Part shown: one piece after another, positions 54,685-64,000 of the stretch
How positions within the stretch are numbered: the stretch's first letter is position 1
Layout: each line of letters starts with the position of its first letter
Assembly: GCF_963678635.1 (NCBI RefSeq)
Contig: NC_087066.1
Location: 51,414,312-51,478,311 of the forward strand
From: Symsagittifera roscoffensis
Lineage: Eukaryota; Xenacoelomorpha; Acoela; Convolutidae
Direction of reading: 5' to 3'
DNA length: 64,000 nt
Notes under the pieces: model-generated
Databases searched by the model: none
What the model was told of the DNA's origin: nothing
Seen by the model: the letters and a program-made list of their open reading frames with translations, nothing else
Made by a program: the position numbers and the translations under genes

Positions 54685-56480
54685 GCCGCCAACTTGGATC
54701 ACTACACCGATCAATTTCCCATCCAACCAATCTTACTTCTCCAATCCCAATAATACCACTTTTTGCTTTTCCGCCACCCGATTTTCCATCTAGTAATGTA
54801 ACATCAGGCATGAATTCCGACACTAATTCACACATCTCAGTTTTATATTCCATCTCACAACTCAATAACCCGAATATTGAAACCCCCGATGAATTTGCCG
54901 ACTCAGAACCATCCCCATCCAATAATTTTCATAACTCTTCTAATTTTTCTCAACCCCCTTTTCAACCCATATTATCCAATAACCCTGACCCCATTACCCC
55001 CACACCCTCTCATGCTTCCCAAGTTACTCCAACCTACTCCTCATACCATTCTGACCAATCATCTCATTCACCAGACACCCCCCGAATCTCCCCAGAGCTA
55101 GATAATTTTATTACCCTTCAACAACAACCCTACCACCTTAATACCCCAACCATAAACCAAATCTCCTCCACAATAAATTCATCCAACCCCCCTACACCCT
55201 CTTCAGACTATACTGAATCATTAGCACCATCATCCACATCAACTGAATCTTCACTCAACACTAATAGAGCTTACCGCACTTTTAAAAGAAAGTTCCCCAA
55301 CCATCCTTTCCCAGCAAAACCAGGAACAGCCCGTGAATACATCAACCACCCCAAGCATACTAACACAAAAGAATTTTTAGCCATCACCTTACCCTCATTC
55401 CCACAATACACCTTAAACACCCCCCACGACACTAACGAAACGCGCAACTTTGTAGATGAATACGTTTTAATGCCCACTCTCTCTTGGACCTCATATTATC
55501 ATTTCACTAACCCTCTTTGCTTACCTTTATCTAACACTCACATCGATATAGAGCGAAATACGGACATGCTATATCGACTCACTACACCACTAACCGCTAG
55601 ACAATTTACTTACGTTGGATATAAAAAATCACTAAAAACACACACTGCACCTAGAGCTAACGAATATACACTCGAATACTATGATCACAACATCATCAGA
55701 GCTAACCAAGATCAATTCTTAGACGACGATCGCTTCGCTAATCCACAAATTACCGAGAAATTTTTCATCAAGACACCATATCTATTTACACTAAACATCT
55801 TCGACCGAAAGTTTGATCACATTATTTCAGAAGCACTAACAGACACACAAGCATACGAAAGTTTTAAAGAACGCTTCCAAATATTTTCACTAACCTTTCA
55901 TTTCCTTGCACCACACGAAAGAGATTTACACTGCTCACACGATATTATGTTGCGCACTAAACAAACCCACACATATAGTTATTATCGCTTCATCCAAAAT
56001 CACTTTGACCTACACACACCCTCTAGACAACCACACCATCGTTTTCAATTCATTAATTCCAAATACACTTCACCATTTTTCCTAAATTTCACATATTGTA
56101 TTAAAGACACTAACCTTCATGGTATTCTTTGCAATTATGATCCCATAACCCAAATGTACATCTTCTGTCCCATCACCAAGACCTTCAATTCCGAAGAATC
56201 CCGACCCTTCCTTATCCCGCACGAGTTTGTACAACCCATAGAAATCCCAATTTTAGAATTCATCCACAACACTAAATTAAATCACAAATTATATAATCTA
56301 ATCCAAAACACACCTTATGAGTTTGCAGTTGGCACTGAAGAACTAACCACTATCAAGGCACTTCAATTGCTTTGGCCACTGCTTCAGACTAAAAATATCA
56401 TCCGCATCTTAGCTAAACTACTAACAACTTCAGAACTAATTCACGACATCTTCCCCCACGGTTTTTTCCCCGACGACTAA
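54681..56480 (+). CDS. E2 terminal ORF, 599 aa, unknown
   Basis: The counterpart of the E1 601-aa ORF, two codons shorter in the Ser/Pro/Thr-rich part. The folded carboxyl-terminal half is nearly unchanged. The indel in multiples of three and open frames in both copies support real coding. No family is recognised. Confidence 0.7.
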   Translation: MSRQLGSLHRSISHPTNLTSPIPIIPLFAFPPPDFPSSNVTSGMNSDTNSHISVLYSISQLNNPNIETPDEFADSEPSPSNNFHNSSNFSQPPFQPILSNNPDPITPTPSHASQVTPTYSSYHSDQSSHSPDTPRISPELDNFITLQQQPYHLNTPTINQISSTINSSNPPTPSSDYTESLAPSSTSTESSLNTNRAYRTFKRKFPNHPFPAKPGTAREYINHPKHTNTKEFLAITLPSFPQYTLNTPHDTNETRNFVDEYVLMPTLSWTSYYHFTNPLCLPLSNTHIDIERNTDMLYRLTTPLTARQFTYVGYKKSLKTHTAPRANEYTLEYYDHNIIRANQDQFLDDDRFANPQITEKFFIKTPYLFTLNIFDRKFDHIISEALTDTQAYESFKERFQIFSLTFHFLAPHERDLHCSHDIMLRTKQTHTYSYYRFIQNHFDLHTPSRQPHHRFQFINSKYTSPFFLNFTYCIKDTNLHGILCNYDPITQMYIFCPITKTFNSEESRPFLIPHEFVQPIEIPILEFIHNTKLNHKLYNLIQNTPYEFAVGTEELTTIKALQLLWPLLQTKNIIRILAKLLTTSELIHDIFPHGFFPDD

Positions 56481-56483
56481 CAG

Positions 56484-56561
56484 GTAAGTATGAATTAAAT
56501 GAATATTACTAACTAATTAAATTATTAAAAACTCACCATTCTTTATCCATGTTTTCTTTAG
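56484..56561 (+). other. E2 78-nt intron just after the last stop
   Basis: Donor CAG/GTAAGT, TACTAAC branch site and TTTTCTTTAG acceptor, at the same spacing as in E1. A few substitutions fall between the signals while the signals themselves are unchanged. Confidence 0.7.
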
Positions 56562-58092
56562 ATTTTTAGCCTTCATCCGACAACTACCTACAAAACCACA
56601 AAAGACAAATAAAAATCGCAAATTTCATCAAACAAATTTCAAAAATTCTATTAATCTCTTACACTTATAAATTTATAAATTTAATACCAATGCAGTAAAT
56701 TCATTTCTAAAATTTTTCCCACAAGCAGTAAATCTAATTATGATGAAAATTTGTAACTTAAAATTCCCCCATAACTAGCAGTAAATTTCCAAATTCTATG
56801 CAGTAAATTAATAAAATGCAATTGCAGTACTAACCTTTTGATATTTTCATTCATTCGCACAGAAATTCTATCCACACTCGCACAGCTCGCCCACGAAGAA
56901 TTGTTTAAAATAATGAATTTTAGTTTCAAGTTTTCACACTCAACAACTCTAACATATAATAACATGTTTCAAACTTTCCTTTAACCCGGTTGGAAAGGAA
57001 TCATATACTAAACAAAACTAACCAACGCAGCTTACTAAATACCACAAATCATAGAATAACAGCATGACTAAGAAAAGGAAACCAACGGTACCCAAACCGG
57101 ATTAACCCAGTTTAAAACTGGATAATTTATTCTTTTGAAGACTATTATAAAGTCTAAGAAAGAAATAATAAAACACAAAAAAGTCGAAAGACAAACCCAT
57201 ACCAAAAACAATTTGATTTTTGGAAAAAGGATATAACCAACAAGACATAAGAAAAACCACAACAAACCCAACATAAAACGTTGTCACATAACAGGACCCC
57301 TCACAAAAACCGCATGAAATCATACTCCCACTCCTGGCCTAACCCACCAGGAAGGACGTCCTGAGCATGCTCTATAGCCGGCCTAACCCACCGTGCTACA
57401 CCCACGCTTTGTGACCACACCTCTATTTTTAATAAGAGCTACTCAAGTGTGAGTAACTCTTCAAAATAACCGAACTAAAACAAAAAGCTTTTGTGAAAAC
57501 AACTAACTAAAATCATAATAAAAAAATATTAAACTAATAAATGTTTTATAAAATGTAAATTACATTATGCAATACATAGATCAGAATACAACACCAAGGA
57601 CGAACATCTAAAGACAGAACAACCCCACTACACTCGAGAGAGAATGACCAACCACAATCGATATGCCACTCACAATCACAACTCAAAGGATTTAGAGTAC
57701 GACTTGACTTCGCAGAAAAGGACTTCATTGAACTAGACCAATGACCACCTCGATGTTCAAGTATACGTACAGATCCGAGTAACCAGGCATCCCCTCCACG
57801 CACAATCTCCACGCCATTCCCAAACTAGATCAGACACAAAGGAAGTTCTCCACGCAGAACAGAAAAACCTGACATAGCAAACCATTCTGAAATCAGATTT
57901 GAGTTTGTTGCAAAGACTTAGTCGTTGTCACTAGAAGACTCAAAGTCTTATGTCTCTAACTCCAGCTTCCTGGAACTTCTTTAACAAAAAGGAAACAGAA
58001 GAAATAAGATGTTCGCCAAACACCAACGTCCATCATCCATCCTTCGAATTGCAGAAAAACTATTCTAAAAAACTCTGTAAAACCCGGATGGG
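56562..58092 (+). other. E2 3' untranslated region and purine tract
   Basis: GCAGTAAAT repeats, the CCAGTTTAAAACTGG palindrome and the GGCCTAACCCACC repeats are kept. The purine tract GGATGGG at 58086-58092 abuts the 3' LTR. Confidence 0.6.
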
Positions 58093-58502
58093 TGGAACCT
58101 GATCTAAACTACATTTTATGATTGGATAATTTAGATATTTTACCAATGTAAAGTATTTAATATTAACCAATCATGATCCATCTAACTAACAAACCACTTA
58201 TTTGTAAGTGCTGAAGTTACTTGTAATTTCAGCACCAGAGAGATTTGAATTTAACTTAGAAATTAGTTGGACTCTCCCGAGCACTTCAGCAACCGCAATA
58301 AACCAGTATACCCTAGATCTATTGAGCCTAGCAGAGACTAGTTAAACAACCTGAGACTAGATAGTATAAGAGTAAGATTAGGATCGGTATTAGACTAAGA
58401 AGTTGCACGAATCTATCCGGCCGAAAATAAGATAGCGTGACGAGCAGACGGTGTACCCTATCCGAAATTACTCTATGAGTTATACACCCCAGTCATAACT
58501 CA
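58093..58502 (+). repeat. E2 3' LTR (410 bp)
   Basis: It has the same ends and the same terminal loop (TACACCCCAGTCA) as the E2 5' LTR; AATAAA at 58297-58302. It differs from its partner at two positions. ATTG follows at 58503-58506. Confidence 0.95.
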
Positions 58503-58590
58503 ATTGGTCAAAAATTCGACAACTTAATCTACTTAACAATCGCCCTCTTTTCTTGAAAGGGAGGCCTTTTTTTAAAATCTTTGTTTAGAG

Positions 58591-58852
58591 TTGAACTCGA
58601 TAGATGACCTTGAGCGTCTTCAGTTCAAACTGGACCGGATAGTGAATGAGATCAACCAGGCGACCATGTTGCAGATAGTTAAAGAGGAGAACCAGAAGAA
58701 AGGCTACAAGAGGAAGAAGAGCGAGACCTCATTGGTCAATTCGAAGCCGGCCAGAAAAGCAGACCAGATGATGTCACGTGATCTGCCGCAGTACATTTCT
58801 AACCTGAACTTCGCCAAAACAAGATGCGAACGTAGAATTCAACAACTCGGAG
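58591..58852 (+). CDS. SNX25: Sorting nexin (SNX25-like), linker exon between PXA and RGS
   Basis: The acceptor is TTGTTTAGAG and the donor GGAG/GTCAGT. The exon encodes about 87 residues. An amphipathic segment with LDRIVNEINQATMLQIVKEE is followed by a Lys-rich stretch and YISNLNFAKTRCERRIQQLG. SNX25 proteins have such an EI.QAT and L..AK..CE.RI segment between PXA and RGS, which is my main reason for preferring SNX25 over SNX13/14. The first base of the last codon (G) is completed by the next exon. The exon starts 88 bases after E2, so E2 sits at the very end of the long intron. Confidence 0.75.
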
Positions 58853-59413
58853 GTCAGTTTTCAGACTAGGCTCCGATGTTAACTTTTATTTTGTATGTCT
58901 AAACGTATGACAGGACTAAAAGTTGGAAACAAAAAATGTTAAAACTAGTTTCTTTTCCGAAAACTAGTTTCGTTCCATGCACACTACAGGAGAGTTTTCT
59001 TTCAAAAAAAGAGTTTTCTTTTAACTAAAAAGAGTTTTATTGCAACTAAATAGAGTTTTCTCTAATAGTCAAAAATTTAAAAGTTTTGTGCTCCATGTAC
59101 ACTACAGGACCAAGTAAAAATTTATTTCCAGAAATTTTTTGATGGGAGTGGGCGTACATATTATTTTTGAGGGGGAGCGCACGATTTTTGGTCAAAATTT
59201 TCCAAAAAGAGTCTAAAAACGCATTTTTGGCCTGTTTTCAAAAAAAAGGCCTGTTTTTTTTGAAAATCCCCCCGTCGAGAAAATCCTAGATCCGCCCCTG
59301 AAATGAAAGGTTTTCATTACTCATCTTTTTTTTCACGCGTATGATTGCGAAAAACGTACAAAACAAAACACGAGCTGTGATAAATTAAGTTACCAGATCC
59401 GAGGTTTGATTAG
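58853..59413. other. Intron with dispersed repeat, copy 3
   Basis: 59140-59305 belongs to the family at 22015 and 28298 (GGGGGAGCGCACGATTTTTGG, then ATCCTAGATCCGCCCCTG). Short AGAGTTTTCTTT repeats lie at about 58990-59060. Confidence 0.5.
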
Positions 59414-60006
59414 GTTCGTTGGGAAACTCTTGCGATCCGGGGATTATACCGACTAATTTCTCCAAGAAAAGCAAGATGCGTCAACTAGCCATAGCGAATT
59501 CACAAACTCATGTTTTACCTGCATCAATCAACGAAATCTTGAAATGCGAAGAAGGTTTCCAACTGTTTCAAGGTTATCTCGAGAACGAATTTAACCAATC
59601 AAATTGGAGTAAATTTTGGAAACAAGTTGAAATTATGCGGAAAGAACACTCGGTTGCGCAATACAGGATGGCCGATAAAATATACCATGATTTCATTCAT
59701 TATTGCACCGATCCGAACTTTAAACTACCAACTCAGATAGCCGAAAACATGCATCAGTACGTTCTCGGAAATTCTACGATTCGAGCTTTTTTCGAAGCTC
59801 AAAACTTTGTGGCAAAACAGATGGAGAGGCATTTTCTTCCTGGATTTCTGGTGACTTCTGGATACAAAAAGTGGCGGGCGATTCAGGAAGAGAAGAAACA
59901 GAAGACACTGGAATTGGAATCCCATGAAATTGTGAGGTCTAGATCGAGAACGATGAGTTTTGTGGACTCAAAAAACGTCGCCGTCTCTGAAACGACAAAA
60001 TTAAAC
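59414..60006 (+). CDS. SNX25: Sorting nexin (SNX25-like), RGS exon
   Basis: The acceptor is GTTTGATTAG and the donor AAC/GTCAGT. The exon is 593 bases and joins the preceding one in phase, giving GG-S-L-GNSCDPG. Residues 35 to 165 of the exon form an RGS domain: INEILKCEEGFQLFQGYLE, FWKQVEIMRK, ADKIYHDFI, IAENMHQYVLGNS and FFEAQNFVAKQMERHFLPGF. The last segment has the expected F..AQ.....M. pattern. The remainder is a polar linker. In this family the RGS domain may or may not act on Galpha; that cannot be told from sequence alone. Confidence 0.85.
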
Positions 60007-60448
60007 GTCAGTTTCCCATTTTGACTAATAAGCAGGGTGGATCAAAGATTGTCTCGAAAGGGCGAGGGAGGGGTGTGGTGTTTTCAAAAAAATGGAAATT
60101 TTTGTTTCGATATAAAAAAAAACAGATGCAGCATCCCAATTTTTTTCCCGCTGGTTTTATAGCATATTTTAAAAATTCACAAAATTCAAAAATTGTTTCC
60201 CCAGTTTTTTCCAACATTTTATATGGGAACTGTATTTTATCAGCTTAGAAGGGAAAAAAATGATTAGAAGTCTTAAAATTAAAATTGTTTGCCCAAAACT
60301 TCATTGATTTTTGTAGATAAATTCTCCTATCGTACAATTTTTCTTTCAGCAAAATGAAGGTAGTTGAAGGAATTCGAAGAACTCTTTTAGAAAAAGTTCC
60401 TTGACAGAAAATTTTATCAACGCTTTCAAACGTTCAAAAAACTTTCAG

Positions 60449-60646
60449 GAGCTGCGGGACAAAATCATGCGGAAGAACAACGTGATCCAACAAATGCAGC
60501 AGTCGGCCATCAAGTTCGACTTGAAACTCATGCAGGAACTGCAAAGCGAAGTGGTCAATCTAGCCAGACAGGCGGAAGAGCTGGAGTCGCTGATTGAAGA
60601 CTTGAGTGCATGGTTCAGTCACAAGGGCCAATATGCCGTCTCAGTG
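60449..60646 (+). CDS. SNX25: Sorting nexin (SNX25-like), coiled-coil exon before PX
   Basis: The acceptor ACTTTCAG in phase 0 matches the preceding exon. The exon encodes a long helix, from ELRDKIMRKNNVIQQMQQSA to LARQAEELESLIEDLSAWF, then a short turn leading into PX. The right edge is uncertain: GTGGTT at 60644 and GTTGAA at 60647 are both in phase 0, and the frame stays open to 60745. The coiled coil directly before PX is as in SNX25. Confidence 0.65.
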
Positions 60647-61023
60647 GTTGAATGCCAACAGGGCCGAAACTCAAGCAACCGAAACCAGTTTACGAAATTA
60701 AAATTAAAAATTTTGCTTTTTATTAATGTTTTTTTTTGTTGTTGATAAGTTTATTTGGGTTTAGCTGCCACCAACGACTAATCGAATTCTTACCCGATTT
60801 TTTGGCACACCTTCAGTAGTTTTTTTATAAACTTGCTTGATAAAAATCCTTAACTATGATTTTAGCAAAATACCAGGCAAAGACCTCAAAACAACCCTTT
60901 TTTTCATTACTAGGCAAAGCCTATTTTTTTGTACGGTTCAGTTCAAACGCTTACTGAAAAAAATATATCAAAAGAAAAGCTAATCTGTATGTTTGCTTGA
61001 GTTAATGCTTCTGTTAAATACAG

Positions 61024-61299
61024 TGTGCGGATAAGAACTCTAACGAGCCCATATTTTCAATCGAACTGTATCTTCACCACGGCGATATTGAGACACCTAA
61101 GCGCAACAACAACGGACTCCTTATATCTCGCTCTCTCGCCAAAATACTGGAACTGTATAGCGTGTTGATGCCTGTGCTCGCCTGGACGAAACGGTTCGAG
61201 ATGCCGAAAATGAGACGGTTCAGGTCCTATGACGTGGAATACTTCTTCGAAGCCAGATTGCTGGTGGAATCATACTTGTCGGCTTTAATCTCAGACCCT
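61024..61299 (+). CDS. SNX25: Sorting nexin (SNX25-like), PX exon
   Basis: The acceptor is TTAAATACAG and the donor CCT/GTAAGT; 92 codons, phase 0 at both ends. It encodes EPIFSIELYLHHG, then LLISRSLAKILELYSVLMPV, then YFFEARLLVESYLSALISDP. These match the strands and helices of a phox-homology domain, including the ...V.RSL..F..L...L-like strand and the final L..YL..L..D helix. The usual basic lipid-binding Arg of the R(R/K)(Y/F)-type motif seems altered (SRSL), so phosphoinositide binding may be weak. Confidence 0.8.
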
Positions 61300-61376
61300 G
61301 TAAGTCGTTTAAATGTTTGTGATTTGTAATTTTTGCAATCAAAATGTAACTATTTTTACCTCTTTTTTTCTTACAG

Positions 61377-61418
61377 GATGCTTTTGGTGACATTTTGCAC
61401 TATATGATTACCTTTTAG
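61377..61418 (+). CDS. Possible alternative terminal exon
   Basis: A strong acceptor (CTCTTTTTTTCTTACAG) is followed in phase 0 by 13 codons and TAG. Spliced to the PX exon it would end the protein just after PX, without the downstream region. Skipping it joins 61299 to 61577 in phase 0. It may equally be an unused acceptor. Confidence 0.25.
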   Translation, partial: DAFGDILHYMITF

Positions 61419-61576
61419 CAGTCTGAAGCACGCTGTTCTCCCTTATTTTCATGTATCAAATCAGTAAATCACCTAATGAAAGATTGGCACTGAAACTTTT
61501 ACCATTCTCAAGCTTATCTCTCAATGTTAAAATACAGCAACAGCAGATGTTTTGAAGTTATTCCTCCCTTACTTAG

Positions 61577-61852
61577 ATTGCCTTCGACAACGATCACCTC
61601 TTCAACTTCTTCCGCGAAACGAGCCAGTCCAACAAAGAGTCCAAAATGCAGCAGCCTCTATCCTCTAATGGCTCCTTCAAAAACCGTGTGACATCTCAAG
61701 TGAACCAAATTGGGCGCAAGATCCGAAGTCTGGCCGATTTGGACCCCCCAGAGTTGGCCGAGGGGGAGGAGGATATCTCAGCTGATGATGTGGGTGTGAC
61801 TGCAAACCACGCCAATAGGGATGTTCTTTCCTTAAAAAAAAACCTTCACCAG
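61577..61852 (+). CDS. SNX25: Sorting nexin (SNX25-like), exon after PX
   Basis: The acceptor is CCCTTACTTAG and the donor CACCAG/GTGAAG; 92 codons in phase 0. It starts IAFDNDHLFNFFRE, which fits the last PX helix (the family has a ...LF.FL.-type end). A Ser-rich linker and KIRSLADLDPPELAEGEED follow. A carboxyl-terminal nexin domain would be expected in exons beyond this one; none is recognised before 64000. Confidence 0.7.
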
Positions 61853-62667
61853 GTGAAGGGGTGTTAAAAAAAGATTAACATAGATCACTAAACAACGATA
61901 CTACGAAGAATTAAGGTTGGGTTTTAAATTAATACTAGTTTAAAGTATTACCGTTTGAAAGGTTAGACTTCTAAGCTCATTAAGAATAGTTAAAACTTTT
62001 TGACTAAATGTTGAATTAGTTAGATTATTTTGAAAATATAGAACAATGACTGGCGAGTTCCAGGTTAAAATGACGCTACTTGGCCTTCTCCTTGACAATT
62101 TCTCGTGAATTGTAACGATGGTTCAAGAGATACAAGTATATTTTTTTCACCGAAGGAACGGGACGGAACTAATAGTCGGAAAAAAGCAACAAATATCTAA
62201 TTTAAAAATTAGTAAATAACCCAAATGGTTCTACGCTGTTAAACATGAACACTATGAGTTTTCGACTTATGAACTTTTATTTTTTAATAATGTTTTTAAT
62301 TCGAGGGTTTAGGCGGGGGTTTGATTGTAGCGGTCCCTCGGATGGTTGTACAAAAAATTGAACGTAAACGGTGCTATGATGGTCAAAGTTTAAATCAATT
62401 TAAAGTTGATGCTTTAATCGTCAGCGTTAAGTTTTAGTGCGAAAAAGTTTCAAAGTTTAAGTCGAGTCTCGACGAGTTACCTTGTTTGTTGCCCCTTTTC
62501 TTAGCTCGTCGAAAGTCGTAGATCTTCTTAATAGTTCCCGTGCATCTATAATTCGTGATGTGTACATACAAGTCGATGATGGATTTGCTTCGTCTCGGGA
62601 TCTGTGACTGCCAGTGGGATCAAATTTTTTTCCTAGGATTGACGAATCAAACTTTTGCTACTCTTGA

Positions 62668-62756
62668 GTTTTCTGGTGGTGACTCTGTATTGAATTATTT
62701 CAACATGCCTCCAAATAAAGTTTTCTGGTGGTGACTCTGTATTGAATTATTTCAAC
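62668..62756 (+). repeat. 37-bp direct duplication, 52-bp period
   Basis: The segment starting GTTTTCTGGTGGTGACTC at 62668 is repeated without change at 62720, separated by 15 bases. Confidence 0.85.
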
Positions 62757-62952
62757 TTTCCAGATATAATTTTTGGTCGGATTTTGATGTTTACGGAGTT
62801 TTTAGCGTGGAACAAAACAGCAGGGAAGACACTGTGTGTAATTAGCTCTAGCAAGTTCACTGGCGGTTTAGTGATTTCTATCGCCGATGCTTCGAGGTTG
62901 AGTCAGATGGGGCATATCAAATTATAGTCTCCGCTCTCGGTCCAATAGTTTT

Positions 62953-63781
62953 TGTTCCGACTTTCGATACGAAAGTAACGGAATATTTGTGCTCGGGGTG
63001 GGTTTTTTTTCTTCAGACTTTTTAACTAGCTTTTTTTGACGGAATTTCATATCATTCAAGAGCTCAAATTTGAAAAGATATTTCACCTGTGATCATTTTT
63101 CATAAAGTTATGGGGGTTTAAAGATTGCCATTTTGGCCAATTTGGGAAATTTAACGCGCGATATATTTCGCGCTATTAACGCGTAAGCGGAGAGTTAATC
63201 CGTCTTCAAATCGTTCCAAGTTGGTTGAAAGAAGCTTATTTTCCATAATTGATTTGTTACAAGAAGCGAAATCTATCGTTTTAAACTTTATATGGCGTGT
63301 GGGGGGATGATTTTCATGAAATATTTCAATTTTTAGAAAAAAAAAATTGATTTTATTTTTTCTTACATTTAATTTTTTAATGTTATTATTGCTCCATAAA
63401 ACCTTAAAAGGCAGTCGGAACATTCAGGGCTTTGCCCTGATACGAGCTGTCTTGTTTATACTATACGTTTGTACATCTAAAATAAATGATTTCAGCTTTA
63501 TGTTCGCCCTTGTTAGCCACCCGCACCGAGCGCCCATGGATTCTAATCGATTATAATACATTACGGATGTAAAATTCGGACCACGAAATTGATTATATAG
63601 CCATTATAATTGATTATTTTTGAACAAATATAATCCATTATAATCCATTATAATCGATTATAATCCATTATTTTTGTCACTGAAATCGATTATTTTTGCC
63701 AAGATAATCCGTTATAATCGATTATTTTGAAATGAAAATCCATTATAATCCATTATAATTGATTATAATCCATTTTGTTTT
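62953..63781 (+). repeat. Dispersed repeat R, copy 2, with ATTATAATC array
   Basis: The counterpart of 36299-37165 in the same orientation, with small deletions near 63020-63070 and 63560. It ends in the same array of ATTATAATCGATTAT and TAATCCATTA words. Confidence 0.8.
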
Positions 63782-64000
63782 TAGAACTATATTCGATTAT
63801 TTTTGCAGAAGGTATTGAGTCGCCCGCAAATTGATCAGGGTGGGTTTTGTACAGGATTCCTAAAAGTCTCAACCAGGCGGGTTTTACCAATCTTCCATCA
63901 AAGTAAATGCATTCTGCGGATGCCTGTCAACTGTGTCAGTAATAGTTCTGCTATTTTTCAATCTGCTAATGAATCTTCTCTTCTTCCTTCGGCTAAGGCT

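Larger units (their letters stand above)
39594..58502 (+). mobile_element. E2: 18.9-kb env-bearing Ty3/gypsy-like LTR element
   Basis: E2 is 18,909 bp and collinear with E1 throughout, with roughly 98-99 percent identity by eye. It lies inside the 30-kb intron of the sorting nexin, in the same orientation as that gene. The LTRs differ by about two bases and share the same terminal loop, and there is an ATTG target duplication, so this is a single recent insertion. The gag-pol frame is fully open over 2740 codons. The env frame is broken by one TGA. The other ORFs are open. Confidence 0.95.
61853..64000. other. Intron or flank with repeats
   Basis: No exon is recognised. A 37-base direct duplication (TTTTCTGGTGGTGACTCTG and following) lies at 62668-62704 and 62720-62756. 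Dispersed repeat R copy 2 occupies about 62953-63781. The remaining sequence is AT-rich and shows no gene. Confidence 0.5.

Noticed and set aside
1-64000. tRNA or rRNA genes
   Set aside because: I saw no cloverleaf-like sequence with A and B boxes and no rRNA-like sequence. A covariance-model search would be needed to exclude degenerate tRNAs.

Overview
The window is AT-rich animal DNA with spliceosomal introns. The only cellular gene I recognise is a split, plus-strand sorting-nexin gene with PXA, coiled-coil, RGS and PX modules in the order of SNX25. That points to an animal. The AT-rich sequence and env-bearing Ty3/gypsy-type elements suggest an invertebrate, but I cannot name the species.

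Most of the window is retroelement. Two nearly identical 18.9-kb elements, E1 (2253-21168) and E2 (39594-58502), lie in the same orientation. Each has about 410-bp TG...CA LTRs with an AATAAA signal and a long leader with a 77-codon ORF and paired stem-loops. A basic 155-codon ORF overlaps the start of a single fused gag-pol frame (2740 codons in E2: CCHC gag, DSGA protease, YLDD reverse transcriptase, RNase H, HHCC/DD35E integrase, GPY module). A 0.6-kb gap follows, then five tightly packed ORFs: two small hydrophobic proteins, a long ORF without any ATG, an 872-codon Env-like glycoprotein and a final ORF of about 600 codons. Several of these join by ATGA stop/start overlaps. A 78-nt intron with a TACTAAC branch site starts three bases after the last stop codon. 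E1 carries a one-base insertion in the RT active-site codons and E2 carries a stop codon in env, so neither copy is intact and their defects are complementary.

The LTR ends in an inverted repeat, TGAGTTA/TAACTCA, enclosing a 13-nt loop that is hypervariable while the rest of the LTR is nearly invariant. The two LTRs of E2 share one loop and E2 has a 4-bp ATTG target duplication. The two LTRs of E1 have different loops and E1 has no target duplication, as expected if E1 is a recombinant of two insertions.

Region by region: 1-2252 is non-coding with short repeats; 2253-21168 is E1; 21622-28773 holds five exons of the sorting nexin (PXA module) among tandem and dispersed repeats. The next intron, about 30 kb, contains a decayed second Ty3/gypsy element (about 29200-34150), a small inverted-repeat element (34658-34988), dispersed repeats, a hairpin-rich tract and all of E2. 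From 58591 to 61852 lie five more exons (coiled coil, RGS, coiled coil, PX and downstream). 61853-64000 is non-coding and holds a second copy of a dispersed repeat seen at 36299.
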